NCBI GenBank assembly: GCA_022578965.1
Contig: MU400641.1
Location: forward strand, 1-64,000
Origin: Xylaria sp. FL1777
Lineage: Eukaryota > Ascomycota > Sordariomycetes > Xylariales > Xylariaceae
Length of the DNA stretch: 64,000 nt
Direction of reading: 5' to 3'
Part shown: one piece after another, positions 52,701 to 63,593 of the stretch
Position numbering within the stretch: the first letter of the stretch is position 1
Layout: each line of letters opens with the position of its first letter
The notes under the pieces: model-generated
Database searches by the model: none
The model's input: only the letters and a program-made list of their open reading frames with translations
What the model was told of the DNA's origin: nothing
Made by a program: the position numbers and the translations under genes

Positions 52701-55689
52701 AAAAAAGTTTAATTAATTAATTTAGCTATAAAAATAAATGTAGTTATTATATATAATACTAATTTCTTTTAAAGCTATAATAAGTTTTTAGAAAAGTTTG
52801 CAATATATAAAATAATTTTTGTAATTAATTTATTTTTAAAATATAATTAAATATTACTTTTTATTTTTAGCTAAATAATAATTGCTTTTTTTATATTAAT
52901 AAGCTTTTTTTAAATAATTACTTTTTTATAAAAAGTAATAAATTTAATAGCTTAATTTTTACAAGTGCTATTAAAAGTTTTATATAATATATTACTAATA
53001 AAATGCAAGCTTTTTTTTAATAATATAATAATTAAAAACCTTATTACTAAGTATAATAATTATAAAGTTCCTTTAAATATTAAGCAATTTATATTAAAAC
53101 ATTTTAAAAATTTTAATGTTATATTATTTAATTTTAAATTAGCTAAAATTATAGCTAATATATTTAAAAGTAAATAAACAAAACAAACAATAAAAATAGT
53201 TAGCTATATATGTAGCATTAATAATAAAAGCTTAATAAAAGCAAAAGTAGTAAAGATTTTTAAATAAAAAACTTATAAAAACATTATAAAAGTATACTTT
53301 TTTTTAGAAATAATAGTATACTATTAAATATAGATTTAAAAGTATACTATAATTGCAAAACTATTAATAGTTTTATTATAAAAAAATAAGCTGTTTTACT
53401 TTAAAAAACTGCAAAAAAAAGCTATAAAAAAGCTTTAAAAAGCTATTATAATAGCTTTTATTTTTATTACTTTTAATTATATAAAAAAGCTTATTTAGCT
53501 AAAAGTTAATGCTTTTAAAACTAGCTAAAGCGCTATTTTATGTTAAAAAGTTAATAAATTTATTAAGCTAGCGAAATATAAGTTTAAAATATAAAAAAGC
53601 TTTAAAAAATATATAATGCTATAAAGCTAAAAAAACTTGCTATTATTAAAACTTTTAAAAAATTATATAACTATTTTTATAAAATTACGTTTTATTTAAA
53701 AACTAATATAAAAGTTTTTATACTTTAACTAAACAATAGATTTTTAATATTACTAAATGTTTAATTAACAAAATAAATAGCATATATAAAAACTTTTAAT
53801 TTTATATTTTATTATATGCTAAAAAAAAAACATATAGCTGCTAATAAGCTTTTTAAAAAATTCTTTAAGCTATTAAATAAATTAAATAATTATTAAGAAA
53901 AAAATATAAAAAATTTTATTAATTTTTAACTATATATAATAGCTATTATTATTACATATAAAAAATTAAGCAATTAATTAATTAAAAGCTTAATATACTA
54001 AAAAATAAAACTTTTATTATACTTTAAAAAAAATTAAAGTAAAAAAAGCAAGTAAATTGCTAAATATTTTGTTTTTAAGCAAGTTTTAAAAAGACTTATA
54101 ATAAAGAAAAAGCAAAAACATTTTAAAAAAAACCTCTTAAATTTTTTGTTAATAAGTTTACTTTTTAAAAAAAAGCAAAGTTTAAAAAAATGCTAAAAAG
54201 AGTTATTAATAATAAAAAAACCTAAAAAGGTATTATTAAAAAAAACTATAAAAAAATAATATATAAAAGCTAAATATTTATAATTTAATAAATAACTTAA
54301 AAATATTACTAAAAAAGCTTTTATTAAAATGTTTATATTATAATTACTAATTGCTTTAATTATTAAAAATTTACTAATAGCAAAAAAACTAAAAAATATT
54401 GCTTTAATTATTTTTTAAATTTTTTAGTTTTTTAAGTTATAAATATATAAACTATATTATTAAGCAATAAATTTAAAGCTATTATAAAAGCAAAATATAA
54501 AATAATAACTTATTTAAAAGCTAAACTTTTAAAATATATAAACTTTTTAAGAATACTAAAGTTTATTAAAGAAAAAATTATGTTTTAGCATAAAGTTTTT
54601 ATTAAAATTAAGTATAATAATAGCTTTAAATTTAAAAAAAAAATAAAAAACGCAATAAATACTTTAAAATATAAAATAAACTATAGTTTAGCTTATTATT
54701 TTTAAGCTTAAAGCTTTATTAAAAAAAAACATAAGCTAATAAAAAAAAGCTTTATATAAATAATAAATAAAACTAAAAGAAATTAGCTAAAATATTTAAA
54801 CTTAATAATATAAGCAAATTATATTTTTATATATTATTATAACTATAGTTTATATAAGCTAATATATAAAAAAATGCTAATTTTATTAATAAAAAATATA
54901 ATATTAACATAAAAAGTAATTAAATAATAAAATATTATTTCTACGAAAATTTTATTAAAGCTAAAGTTAAGCAGCTAAAGCACTATAACTAAAATATTAT
55001 AAAAGTTAAAGCAATTATAACTAAAAAGAAAAATTAGCTATAAAAGCTAAATCTTAAAAAAATGCTTATAAAATTAAACAACTATTTAAAAAAAGCTTAT
55101 TTGTTTTTTTTTATAATATTATGCTTTTAATAAATAAATTTAATAATAAAAAGCTATTATATAAATAAATTAGCTTTTATAAAGTTAAAAAAAATATTAA
55201 TTATAAATAATATTAATTAATAAAACTAACTAGCAAAAAATTAAAAAGGTTATTTTTTGCTAAAAAATTAAAGCAATTTATATAAAATAACTAAAAATAT
55301 TAGAAAGTAAAAAATCTTAACTTTAATATATAAATTATTAATACTATAGTTATTTATTAATAACTAAGTTAAAATAATAAAGCTTTTAATAATTAAAGCT
55401 ATAATAATTAAGCTATAAAAAATAAAAAAAATATAATAAATTATAAAAGCTTTTTAAGTTTATAAAAGCTATAATATAACTTTTAGCGCTTTAAATATTT
55501 TAAATGTTAAAAAATATAATAGTTTACTTTATTTTTTTTTTTAATTATTATATTATAAAGCACTTTAAAAAATAATAATTAATAAAAGCTAAAACTATAA
55601 ATTTTTTTTTTTTTTTTTTTTTTTACTAATTATATTATTTTTTATTTTTACTAATTATATAAGTTTATATAATTAAATTATAATATATA
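46751..55689 (+). pseudogene. internal region of element B copy 2, degraded
   Basis: About 8.9 kb, reverse match to 18599 down to about 9650 of copy 1 with almost equal length, so few indels separate the copies. Long stretches stay open when TAA/TAG are read as Gln/Trp (for example 50821-51480 and 52260-53280), consistent with former coding on plus. No reverse transcriptase, integrase or zinc knuckle could be named with confidence. Poly-A runs occur at about 49489-49504 and a poly-T run at about 55596-55624. The last 18 bases (55672-55689) are the first copy of a LINE target duplication. Confidence 0.65.
52965..53177 (+). pseudogene. 70-codon open stretch in sense orientation of element B
   Basis: The longest stop-free ATG frame seen. 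It is Lys/Asn/Ile-rich, with a middle part of the pattern QFILKHFKNFNVIL. It lies in the inferred coding direction, matches copy 1 (about 12060-12200, minus), and stays open past its TAA if that codon is read as Gln. It is therefore better taken as a surviving piece of a larger element protein than as a gene. No domain is recognised. Confidence 0.4.
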
Positions 55690-56308
55690 TTGTATTACTT
55701 AGGACTAATAGCTTTAAAAAGCTATATTAAAAGCTACTTAATTTTATATGTAAGTAAAAACTATACTAAAGCTAAATAAAAACATTTCTGCTAACTGTTT
55801 GCTATTATAACTTATATTTTTTTTATAGCTAACTATATAAGCGCTACTATTTAAAAATTATGTTGCTTGATTTTTATTTAATATTGCTGCTTTTGCTGCT
55901 TACGTTTTTGCTTACTATATAAGCATAGCTTTTTGTTATTTAAACTGCTTACTAATAGTCTTTAAACGGATTTTTTTCAGGTTAGTCCTAAAGCTTTAGC
56001 ATATTAGCAATAATCTGCAATCCTGTTTTTTGCGCAGTTATTAGCGCAGTTCTTCCTAGTAAGCAACTTTTCAAGCAAATAATATTTTTGCCTGTTAGAT
56101 TGTTAGCTTTCCGCTTACGTAGCATTTTTATAGCAGCAATAGTACGTAGTTAGCTTTAAGTTAGCTTTATTACAAACTGTATAAAGCGGTAAATAAAGGC
56201 GTTTTTAGCTAGCTTGCGCGCTTAAACAGCTTTTAGGCATTTTGCTGCTTAAGCTAAATAGTTGCCCTAATAAAAAGGGCATATAGCCGTTTTCCTTTCG
56301 GTTTACAC
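55690..56308 (-). mobile_element. 5'-truncated LINE-E copy (619 bp), little mutated
   Basis: The 18-mer attaaattataatatata stands on both sides (55672-55689 and 56309-56326), a long target duplication typical of target-primed reverse transcription. In the minus sense the insert matches 62135-62757 of the full copy and ends in TAAGTAATACAA; its 5' part is missing, the usual LINE truncation. It keeps far more C/G than its surroundings (e.g. TTTCGG, GGGCAT, GCGCGC near 56216), so it escaped most RIP. It is the best template for the 3' third of the family, which includes the C-terminal part of the ORF1-like frame. Confidence 0.9.
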
Positions 56309-56405
56309 ATTAAATTATAATATATAAAATTATTTTTTTTTGCTTAAAACTAAGCATATTTTTTATAGCTTTTTTTTTTTTATTAGTTTTATATTTATTA
56401 GTTTT

Positions 56406-57149
56406 TTTTTTTTAGCTTAATAAAGCAGTAATATATGTTTAGCTATTTTTTTTAAAGTTATAGGTTTAAGTTTTGCTTAGTTTACAGTTATTTTGCTTTA
56501 AAACAAAAGTTAATTTGCTTTTAGCTTAGTTTAAACTGTATGCTTGCTGCACTAAAAGCATAAAAATTAAAAGTTAAATAGCTAAGCTAAAAGTTTAAGA
56601 ATTTTGCTTTTTTGCTAATGCAGCAACATAAATAATTAACTTAGTATATTAGCTACTATAAAAAAACGGGCAGCTTTAGCTTTTATTACTAACGCTATAT
56701 AAGCACTAGTTTTTTTGTATAGCAAACAGCTTATATTTTTAGCGTAATTAAAACTTAAAGCTTATTGCTTAACGCTAAACAATTTATAAAAAATATAGCG
56801 CTATATAATGCTTAAAATCTACTTAATACTATATTATTTATAGCTCGCAAAACTTAAGGCTAACAAAAGGGCGCTTTTATTACTAATTAATAAAAGACTT
56901 TTTTGTTAGTACGCTAATTTTTTTACTTTTGCATTATAAAGCAAAAGCGCTGCTAACTTAGCATATAAAATTTAAAGCAAAGTATTATATAAAAAAAGCA
57001 GCGAATTAATAAGATTTATAGCAAAACTATTGCATACTTTGCATATATAGGTGATTTTTGCTCCAAAGAAGGTTTTTACTTATACAAAGTTTTACTAAAT
57101 AGCTACTAGCATAGCTAACAAGCTATTTGTTTAAGTAATACAAATTAAT
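56406..57149 (+). mobile_element. tRNA-derived SINE-D, copy 1 (744 bp)
   Basis: Flanked by the 14-mer tatttattagtttt (56392-56405 and 57150-57163) inside element B copy 2. After a short T run, the head carries a tRNA-type internal promoter: A box TAATAAAGCAG (56418-56428; TRGYNNARNNG with one G-to-A change) and B box GGTTTAAGTTT (56463-56473; GGTTCRAGTCY after C-to-T change), about 35 bases apart as in tRNA genes. The tail ends TAAGTAATACAAATTAAT, sharing TAAGTAATACAA with LINE-E. At 744 bp it is long for a SINE. The body has no long open frame and no recognised domain. The copy at 60017 has the same 5' end, so this is a full unit rather than a random truncation. Confidence 0.85.
56418..56473 (+). 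promoter_or_regulatory. RNA polymerase III A and B boxes of SINE-D copy 1
   Basis: A box at 56418-56428 and B box at 56463-56473, at positions about 5 and 50 from the SINE's 5' end. Both fit the consensus after undoing C-to-T/G-to-A changes. The better preserved A box is in copy 2 (TAGTATAGTAG). Confidence 0.75.
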
Positions 57150-57247
57150 TATTTATTAGTTTTATAATAGCTAGTTTATTAATACTTTTTTTATTATTAC
57201 ACTAAAAATATAAGTTTTTATTTTATTTTAACGTTTTTTAAATAGCT
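57150..57247 (+). pseudogene. element B copy 2, short internal piece
   Basis: Continues the reverse match to copy 1 (about 9430-9510) between the SINE insertion and the foldback-like insertion. Bases 57239-57247 (taaatagct) recur at 57881-57889. Confidence 0.8.
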
Positions 57248-57880
57248 AAATATAAGGTTAATAATTTAGTCCTTAGTATAAAGACTAAATTAGTTTAAAC
57301 TAAGGACTAATTAGTTTTTAATTATTAAAATTTTAAACTAGTTAGTCTTTAGTTTAAATTAACTAGTTTTTAGTTACTAAAAAAAAAAACTAGTTAGTTT
57401 TTAGTTTAGACTAATTAGTTTTTAATCATTAAAAAAAAAAACTAGTTAATCTTTAGTTCGAACTAACTCGTTTTTAATTTTTTAATAAAAACCTACTTAA
57501 TATATAATAATAATTAATAATAGAATTAAATAAATATATATTTATATAAAGAATACTTTAATATATATATTAAAATAAAAAACATTTAATATTAAAGCAT
57601 ATTTAAAATAATAATAATAATTTTAATTCTTTAGTTTTAATTTAAATTAATTAGTTCGAACTAAAAACTAATTAGTTTTAGTTTAAACTAACTATCTTTA
57701 GTCACAAAAAAAAAAAACTAGTTAGTTTTTAGTTCGAACTAATTAGTTTTTAATCACTTCAAAAAAAAATTAGTTAGTTTTTAGTTCAAACAAACTAGTT
57801 TTTAATTACCTCGAAAAAAAACTAATTAGTCTTTAGTTTTAGTTTAAACTAGTTAGTTTGGACTAATTACTAACTTTGGC
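57248..57880. mobile_element. foldback/MITE-like insertion made of quasi-palindromic tandem repeats
   Basis: 633 bp absent from element B copy 1, bounded by taaatagct on both sides. Two arrays of about four units each (57270-57480 and 57630-57870), in the same orientation, flank a 150-bp AT core. The unit is about 53-57 bp: an A run, then CTAGTTAG, then a centre TTAGTTCGAACTAA that is itself a palindrome, then TTAGTTTTTAATCA. The ends are imperfect inverses of each other (ATTTAGTCC on the left, GGACTAAT on the right). The boundary is ambiguous between a 9-bp and a 6-bp target duplication, so the superfamily is open. No coding potential. Confidence 0.75.
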
Positions 57881-58399
57881 TAAATAGCTTAATTTTAATA
57901 TAAATTATTATTGCTTTTTTTTAAAAAATGTATAAAAACAAAAAAAACAAAAATAAAAACTATTTATTAGTTTTAATTATTTAAGTTTATTTTACTATAT
58001 TAATGTTTATATATAAGTTTTTTTATTTTTAATTGCTTTATTATTTTTATTTAAAACTAAATAGTTTTTTTTGCTTTTAATTTAAACTATTTAATATTTA
58101 ATAAAAACTTTAAAACTATTAAAAAATAAAAAACATTATTATTATACTTTAAAAAGTTATTAATATATATTTTATATGCTTAAATTACTAGTAATAATTT
58201 TAAGTTATTATTAAGCAATAATAAACATTTAATAAAATAATAAATATTTAAGCAAAGTTTAAAGCAAACTTAGCAAAAATAAAATTTTACTATAAAAAAT
58301 TAAGCAAAATTATTTAATTATATAAAGCTAAAAAAATAAAAACTAAAAAAAATTTAATAATTTAGTATTAATAATTTTTATTTTATATATTTTTAAGTT
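57881..58399 (+). pseudogene. element B copy 2, internal piece
   Basis: Reverse match to copy 1 from about 9430 down to 8910. It ends with the 16-bp target duplication (58384-58399) of the next LINE-E insertion. Confidence 0.8.
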
Positions 58400-60016
58400 A
58401 GTTATAATTAGCTAATAATGCAAACTTAAATTAGCAGTAGCTAGTAATAAGCTTAACGTTAAACTTGCAGTGCTATATAAACAAGCTAAATAAAGCAATA
58501 ATAAACGTTAAAATCTTTTTTAAAAAAGATTTAAATAAGCATACCATTTATAGCGCTTATTAAATTATTAAAAAGCTTTTAAAAGCGTACTATTTTTAGC
58601 AAATAAATAAGTAACTATAAGTAAATAATAATAATAAAAATAATAAACGTACTATTTAAAACTTATTATAAGCATTATTAATAAAACAAAAAAAGCTTGC
58701 TATAAAAATAAAATTACTATATATATAAATCTAGCAATTTAAAAATTATATAAGCAAACAAACTAAAGTTACTAACTTTTTTTATTAGTAGTTTATATTT
58801 TATATAAACGCGTTATAAATAAATAGTAATAAAAAATTTTTATGTATTGCTTTATTAATTTACTTTAAAGCTATTATAGCAATAAACTTTAATTAAGCTA
58901 TTATTATAACTTTTGCTAGCTATAAAGCTAAAATAAAAACAAAATCAATTATAGTATAAAAGCTAAACTAAGTAATAAAAGCAAACATAGTTTAAGTAAT
59001 ATATAAATTATTAAATAACAATTAAAAAGTTATTTTTAATAAGCAAAAAATCTAGACCTAAATATTAGCAAATATATTATAAGCTTATTAAACATTTAGT
59101 AAAAAATCAAAAGTGCACTTTTAATTATATTAGCTAATAGTTTTAAGCTTGCTAACTAAGCAAATACTAAAAAAAAAAAAAAAGAAATGTTAGCTTAAAT
59201 TAAGCTAGCTAACTAAAAGCTAAAAATTAAAAAGCTGTTTTTTTTACTTTGTTTGCTATAGCACAAGCAAAAAATATACTTAATATATATTAAAGTTATA
59301 ACTATAAAAAATACAAATATAATATATACTAATAAACTTTTTTAAAACTATTACTACTTTTAAGTAGCTTTTTATTTTATAAATATAATAATAACTTAAT
59401 GCTATAACTGCTAAAAATAAAGCTATTAAGCTAACATATGTAAAAACAAGCAAAAATGCAGCTAATATAAATCTTTAAAACATGCTAAAAATAAAGCAAA
59501 CTTATGCTTTATACAAACTAAAAAAAAAGCAGCTATATGCTTTTTTTATTAAAGCAACTATTTAGCTTAAGCAGCAAAATGCCTAAAAGCTATTTAAGCA
59601 TATAAGCTAGCTAAAAACGCTTTTATTTATTGTTTTATATAGTTTGTAATAAAGCTAACCTAAAGCTAACTATGTACTATTATTACTATAAAAACGCTAC
59701 GTAAATAAAAAGCTAATAATTTAGTAAGTAAAAATATTATCTGCTTAAAAAATCGCTTACTAAAAAAAACTATACTAATAACTGCATAAAAAACAAAATT
59801 ATAAACTATTACTAACATATTAAAGCTTTAAAACTAGCTTAAAGAAAACCTGTTTAAAAACTGCTAATAAATAGTTTAAATAATAAAAAGCTATACTTAT
59901 GCAACAAGTAAAAACATAAGCAACAAAAGTAATAATATTAAATAAAAATTAAATAACGCAATTTTTAAACAGTAGCGCTTATATAATTAACTATAAAAAA
60001 AGTATAAATTATAATA

Positions 60017-60756
60017 ATTTGTAATAATTTGTATTACTTGAATAAATGGCTTGTTAGCTATACTAGTAGCTATTTAGTAAAACTTTATATAAATAAAAAT
60101 CTTTTTTGAAGTAAAAACCACTTATATATGCAAAGTATGCAATAGTTTTGCTATAAATCTTATTAATTTGCTGCTTTTTTTATATAATATTTCCTTTTAA
60201 ATCTTGTATGCTAAGTTAGCAGCACTTTTGCTTTATAATGCAAAGGTAAAAAAATTAGCGCACTAATAAAAAGGTCTTTTATTAATTAGTAGTAAAGGCG
60301 CTTTTTTGTTAGCTTTAAGTTTTGCAAGCTACAAATAATATAGTGTTAAATAGATTTTAAGTACTATATAGCGCTATATTTTTTATAAATTGCTTAGTGC
60401 TAAGCAATAAGCTTTAAGTTTTAATTATGCTAAAAATATAAGCTATTTGCTATACAAAAAAACTAGTGCTTATATAGCATTAGTAGCAAAAACTAACGCT
60501 GCTTGTTTTTATAGTAGCTAGTATACTAGGTTAATTATTTATATTGCTGCACTAATAAAAAAGCAAAGTTTTTAGATTTTTAGCTTAGCTATTTAACTTT
60601 TAATTTTTATGCTTTTAGTGCAGCAAGTATGCAATTTAAACTAAGCTAAAAGTAAACTAACTTTTGCTTTAAAGTAAAGCAACTATAAACTAAGCAAAAC
60701 TTAAACTTATAACTTTAAAAAAAGTAGCTAAATATATACTACTATACTACTAAGCC
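60017..60756 (-). mobile_element. tRNA-derived SINE-D, copy 2 (740 bp)
   Basis: Inserted in LINE-E copy 1 with the 14-bp duplication tataaattataata (60003-60016 and 60757-60770). In the minus sense it begins GGCTTAGTAGTATAGTAGTA. The A box TAGTATAGTAG (60739-60749) fits TRGYNNARNNG at every position, and the B box remnant is at 60697-60707. It ends TTTGTATTAC read from the left, the inverse of the TAAGTAATACAA tail. The head resembles the 5' part of tRNA-Asp/Gly-type genes, but the anticodon region is not recognisable. Reverse partner of 56406-57149. Confidence 0.87.
60697..60749 (-). promoter_or_regulatory. RNA polymerase III A and B boxes of SINE-D copy 2
   Basis: Minus-strand A box at 60739-60749 (perfect consensus) and B box at 60697-60707 (AGTTTAAGTTT, mutated from a GGTTCRAGTCY-type box), at about positions 8 and 50 from the 5' end. 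Confidence 0.75.
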
Positions 60757-60862
60757 TATAAATTATAATAGTAAATAGTTAACAAAAATATTTTTATTTA
60801 GCTTTAGTATAGTTTTTATTTATATATAAAATTAAATAGCTTTTAATATAGCTTTTTAAAGC

Positions 60863-62757
60863 AACTAACTAGATTTACGAGAACATTTGCGTAGCTTTAA
60901 GAACTAGACTTACGGAGACTTGCTATATATAAAATAAGCCTATATAAGTAATAACCTAAGAAAAAATAAAAGTAAAAATAAAAAAAGCGAAAAATTATAA
61001 CACAACTTCTTTAATATAGAACTAGCTGCAACTAGCTAACAGTATAAACCTAAATTAGCAATAGCTAGCAATAAGCTTAACGTTAAACTTGCAGTGCTAT
61101 ACAAACAAGCTAAATAAAGCAATAGTAAATGCTAAGATCTTTTTTAAAAAAAACCTAAATAAGTAAACCATTTGTAACACTTACTAAGTTATTAAAGAGT
61201 TATTAAAGGCGTATTACTTTTAGCAAATAAATAAGCAGCTATAAGCAAACAGCAGTAATAAAAGTAATAAATATACTATTTAAAACTTGTTATAAGCGTT
61301 ATTAATAAAGCAAAAAAAGCTTATTGCAAAAATAAAATTGCTATATGTACAAATCTAGCAATTTAAAAATTATATAAGCAAACAAGCTAAAGTTGCCGAT
61401 TTTTTTTGCTAGCAGCTTATGTTTTACGCAAATGCGCTATAAATAAACAGCAGTAAAAAATTTTTATGCGTTGCTTTATTAATTTACCTTAAGGCTATTA
61501 TAGCAATAAACTTTAATTAAGCTATTATTATAACTTTTGCTAGCTATAAAGCTAAAGTAAAAACAAAGTTAATTATAGTACAAAAGCTAAACTAAGCAAT
61601 AAAAGCAAACATAGTTTAAGCAGCATATAAACTACTAAATAATAACTAAAAGGTTATTTTTAATAAGCAGAAAATTTAAACTTAAATGTTAGCAAATATG
61701 TTATAAGCTTATTAAACGTTTAGCAAAAAATTAAAAGTGCACTTTTAACTATATTAGCTAATAACTTTAAGCTTACTAATTAAGCAAGTGCTAAAAATAA
61801 AAAAAAAAAAAATGTTAGCTTAACTTAAGCTAGCTAACTAAAAGCTAAAGATTAAAAAGCTGTTTTTTTTACTTTGCTTGCTATAACATAAGCAAAAAAC
61901 ATACTTAGTATATATTAAAGTTATAACTGCAAAAAATGCAAACATAGCATATATTAATAAACTTTTTTAAAACTACTACTACTTTTAAGTAGCTTTTTAC
62001 TTTATAAATATAGTAGCAACTTAATGCTATAACTGCTAAAAATAAAGCTATTAAGCTAGCATATGTAAAAACAAGCAAAAATACAGCTAGTGCAAATTTT
62101 TAAAACATGCTAAAAACAAAGCGAACCTATGCTTTATACAAACCAAAAAAAAAGCAGCTATATGCTTTTTTTATTAAAGTAACTATTTAGCTTAAGCAGC
62201 AAAATGCCTAAAAGCTATTTAAGCATATAAGCTAGCTAAAAACGCCTTTATTTATTGCTTTATATAGTTTGCAATAAAATTAACTTAAAGCTAACTATGT
62301 ACTATTATTATTATAAAAATGCTACGCAAGCAAAAAGCTAACAATTTAACAAGCAAAAATACTATTTGCTTAAAAAGTTGCTTACTAGAAAAAACTACGC
62401 TAGCAATCGCACAAAAAACAAAATTACAAACTATTGCTAATATACTAAAGCTTTAAAACTAACCTAAAAAAAACTTATTTAAAAACTATTAGTAAGCAGT
62501 TTAAGTAATAAAAAGCTATGTTTGCGCAGCAAGCAAAAACGCAAGCAGCAAAAACAGCAGTATTAAATAAAAATCAAACAACGTGATTTTTAAATAATAG
62601 CGCTTATATAATTAGCTATAAAAAGAGTATAAGTTATAGTAGCAAGCAGTTAGCAGAAATATTTTTATCTAGCTTTAGCATAATTTTTATTTACATATAA
62701 AATTAAGTAGCTTTTAGCATGGCTTTTTAAAGCTATTAGTCCTAAGTAATACAATAT
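60863..62757 (+). mobile_element. LINE-E copy 2, full-length 1.9-kb ORF1-only non-LTR retroposon
   Basis: Inserted in LINE-E copy 1 with a 17-bp target duplication, atatagctttttaaagc (60846-60862 and 62758-62774). It is 1895 bp long, starts AACTAACTAGATTTACGAGA and ends CCTAAGTAATACAA. The copy at 63594 starts at the same place, so this 5' end is probably genuine. There is one long frame, described separately, then a short 3' part. There is no poly-A tail; the fixed tail TAAGTAATACAA is shared with SINE-D. No room is left for a reverse transcriptase. The target-site features point to mobilisation by LINE-type machinery supplied in trans. Confidence 0.88.
61058..62560 (+). pseudogene. ORF1/gag-like protein remnant with zinc knuckles (LINE-E copy 2)
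   Basis: The plus frame stays open for about 500 codons if TAA/TAG are read as Gln/Trp, apart from a one-base difference in an A run near 61797-61812, where the copy at 58400 is one base shorter. The N-terminal two thirds are Leu/Gln/Ser/Lys-rich. At 62025-62066 comes a zinc knuckle with exact spacing C-X2-C-X4-H-X4-C; its His is now Tyr (62049-62051). A second knuckle follows (first Cys now Tyr) and then a third Cys/His group. Three consecutive knuckles near the C terminus are typical of ORF1 proteins of fungal LINEs (Tad/I/jockey type). A basic, Gln/Lys-rich tail ends the frame. Confidence 0.75.
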
Positions 62758-62799
62758 ATATAGCTTTTTAAAGCTATTAGTTCTAAATAATATAATATA

Positions 62800-63593
62800 T
62801 ATATATTTTTAAGTTTTTTGTTATAAAAGTTTTATATATTTGCTTTTATAAATATTATAACTTAACTTTTTATATAATAACTTTTTTTTTTTTTTTTATT
62901 ATGCTTAAAAAAAATTTATAAATTAAGCAATTAAAAAAAATAATTATAAATTATATTAAAAAAAAGCATTATTATATAAGCAAATTATTTAATTTTTTTA
63001 TTTTATTTTATTTTATATAATTTATATAATTTATTTTTTTAGCTATTGTTTTAAATATTTAAATGTTATATTAATTTTTTAAGCAATATTAAATTATTAT
63101 TTATTAATATTATATTTAATAAGCTAAGCAATAAAATTAGCTTAAAAAAATGCTTTAATTTATGTTTTAACTTAGTTTTTTTTTAATTAAGCAAACAAAA
63201 GTATTTTTAATTAAAACTATTTATTCTTTAAAGTTTTTAAGCATAAAATTCTTTTTAATTATTATAGTTATTATATTAGCTTTAAAATATTTAGCTATAT
63301 TACTTTTAAACTTATAAAATAAATAGTTTTATAATTAAATAATAAACATATAATTAATATATATATTAAACTTTTATTTTAAAATAATATAAAAAAAAAA
63401 AAAAAAAAAGCTTTATATATTTTTTACTTTTAGCTATTATTAATAATTATTTATAATGCTTATAAAATATAGCATTTTATATTTTAAATAATTATATAAA
63501 TATAGCAAGTATTTAGTGTATTTATAAAATTTGAGATTAATAAACATTATAATTTAATAAAGTTAAAGCGCAAGCTTTTTTTGCTTTTTTTAT
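62800..63593 (+). pseudogene. element B copy 2, last internal piece in the window
   Basis: Reverse match to copy 1 from about 8915 down to about 8150, e.g. 63180-63365 against 8340-8520. The match becomes weak after about 63510. A poly-A run lies at about 63391-63408. An unexplained patch 63550-63593 precedes the next LINE. Confidence 0.75.

Larger units (their letters stand above)
58400..62799 (+). mobile_element. LINE-E copy 1, interrupted by SINE-D copy 2 and LINE-E copy 2
   Basis: Target duplication of up to 16 bp (58384-58399 and 62800-62815). The element's own sequence is 58400-60016, 60771-60862 and 62775-62799. It lacks about 155 bases of the 5' end seen in copy 2 and ends TTCTAAATAATATAATA, the RIP form of the TCCTAAGTAATACAA tail. 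The ORF1-like frame and its zinc knuckles are present (about 59430-59480) in mutated form. It is more heavily mutated than copy 2, which lies inside it, so two rounds of insertion with mutation between or during them are recorded. Confidence 0.88.

Noticed and set aside
55690..62774. One 7-kb DNA transposon with inverted ends TTGTATTACTTAGG / CCTAAGTAATACAA
   Set aside because: The inverse ends belong to two LINE-E copies in opposite orientation, each with its own target duplication, and element B sequence runs between them.
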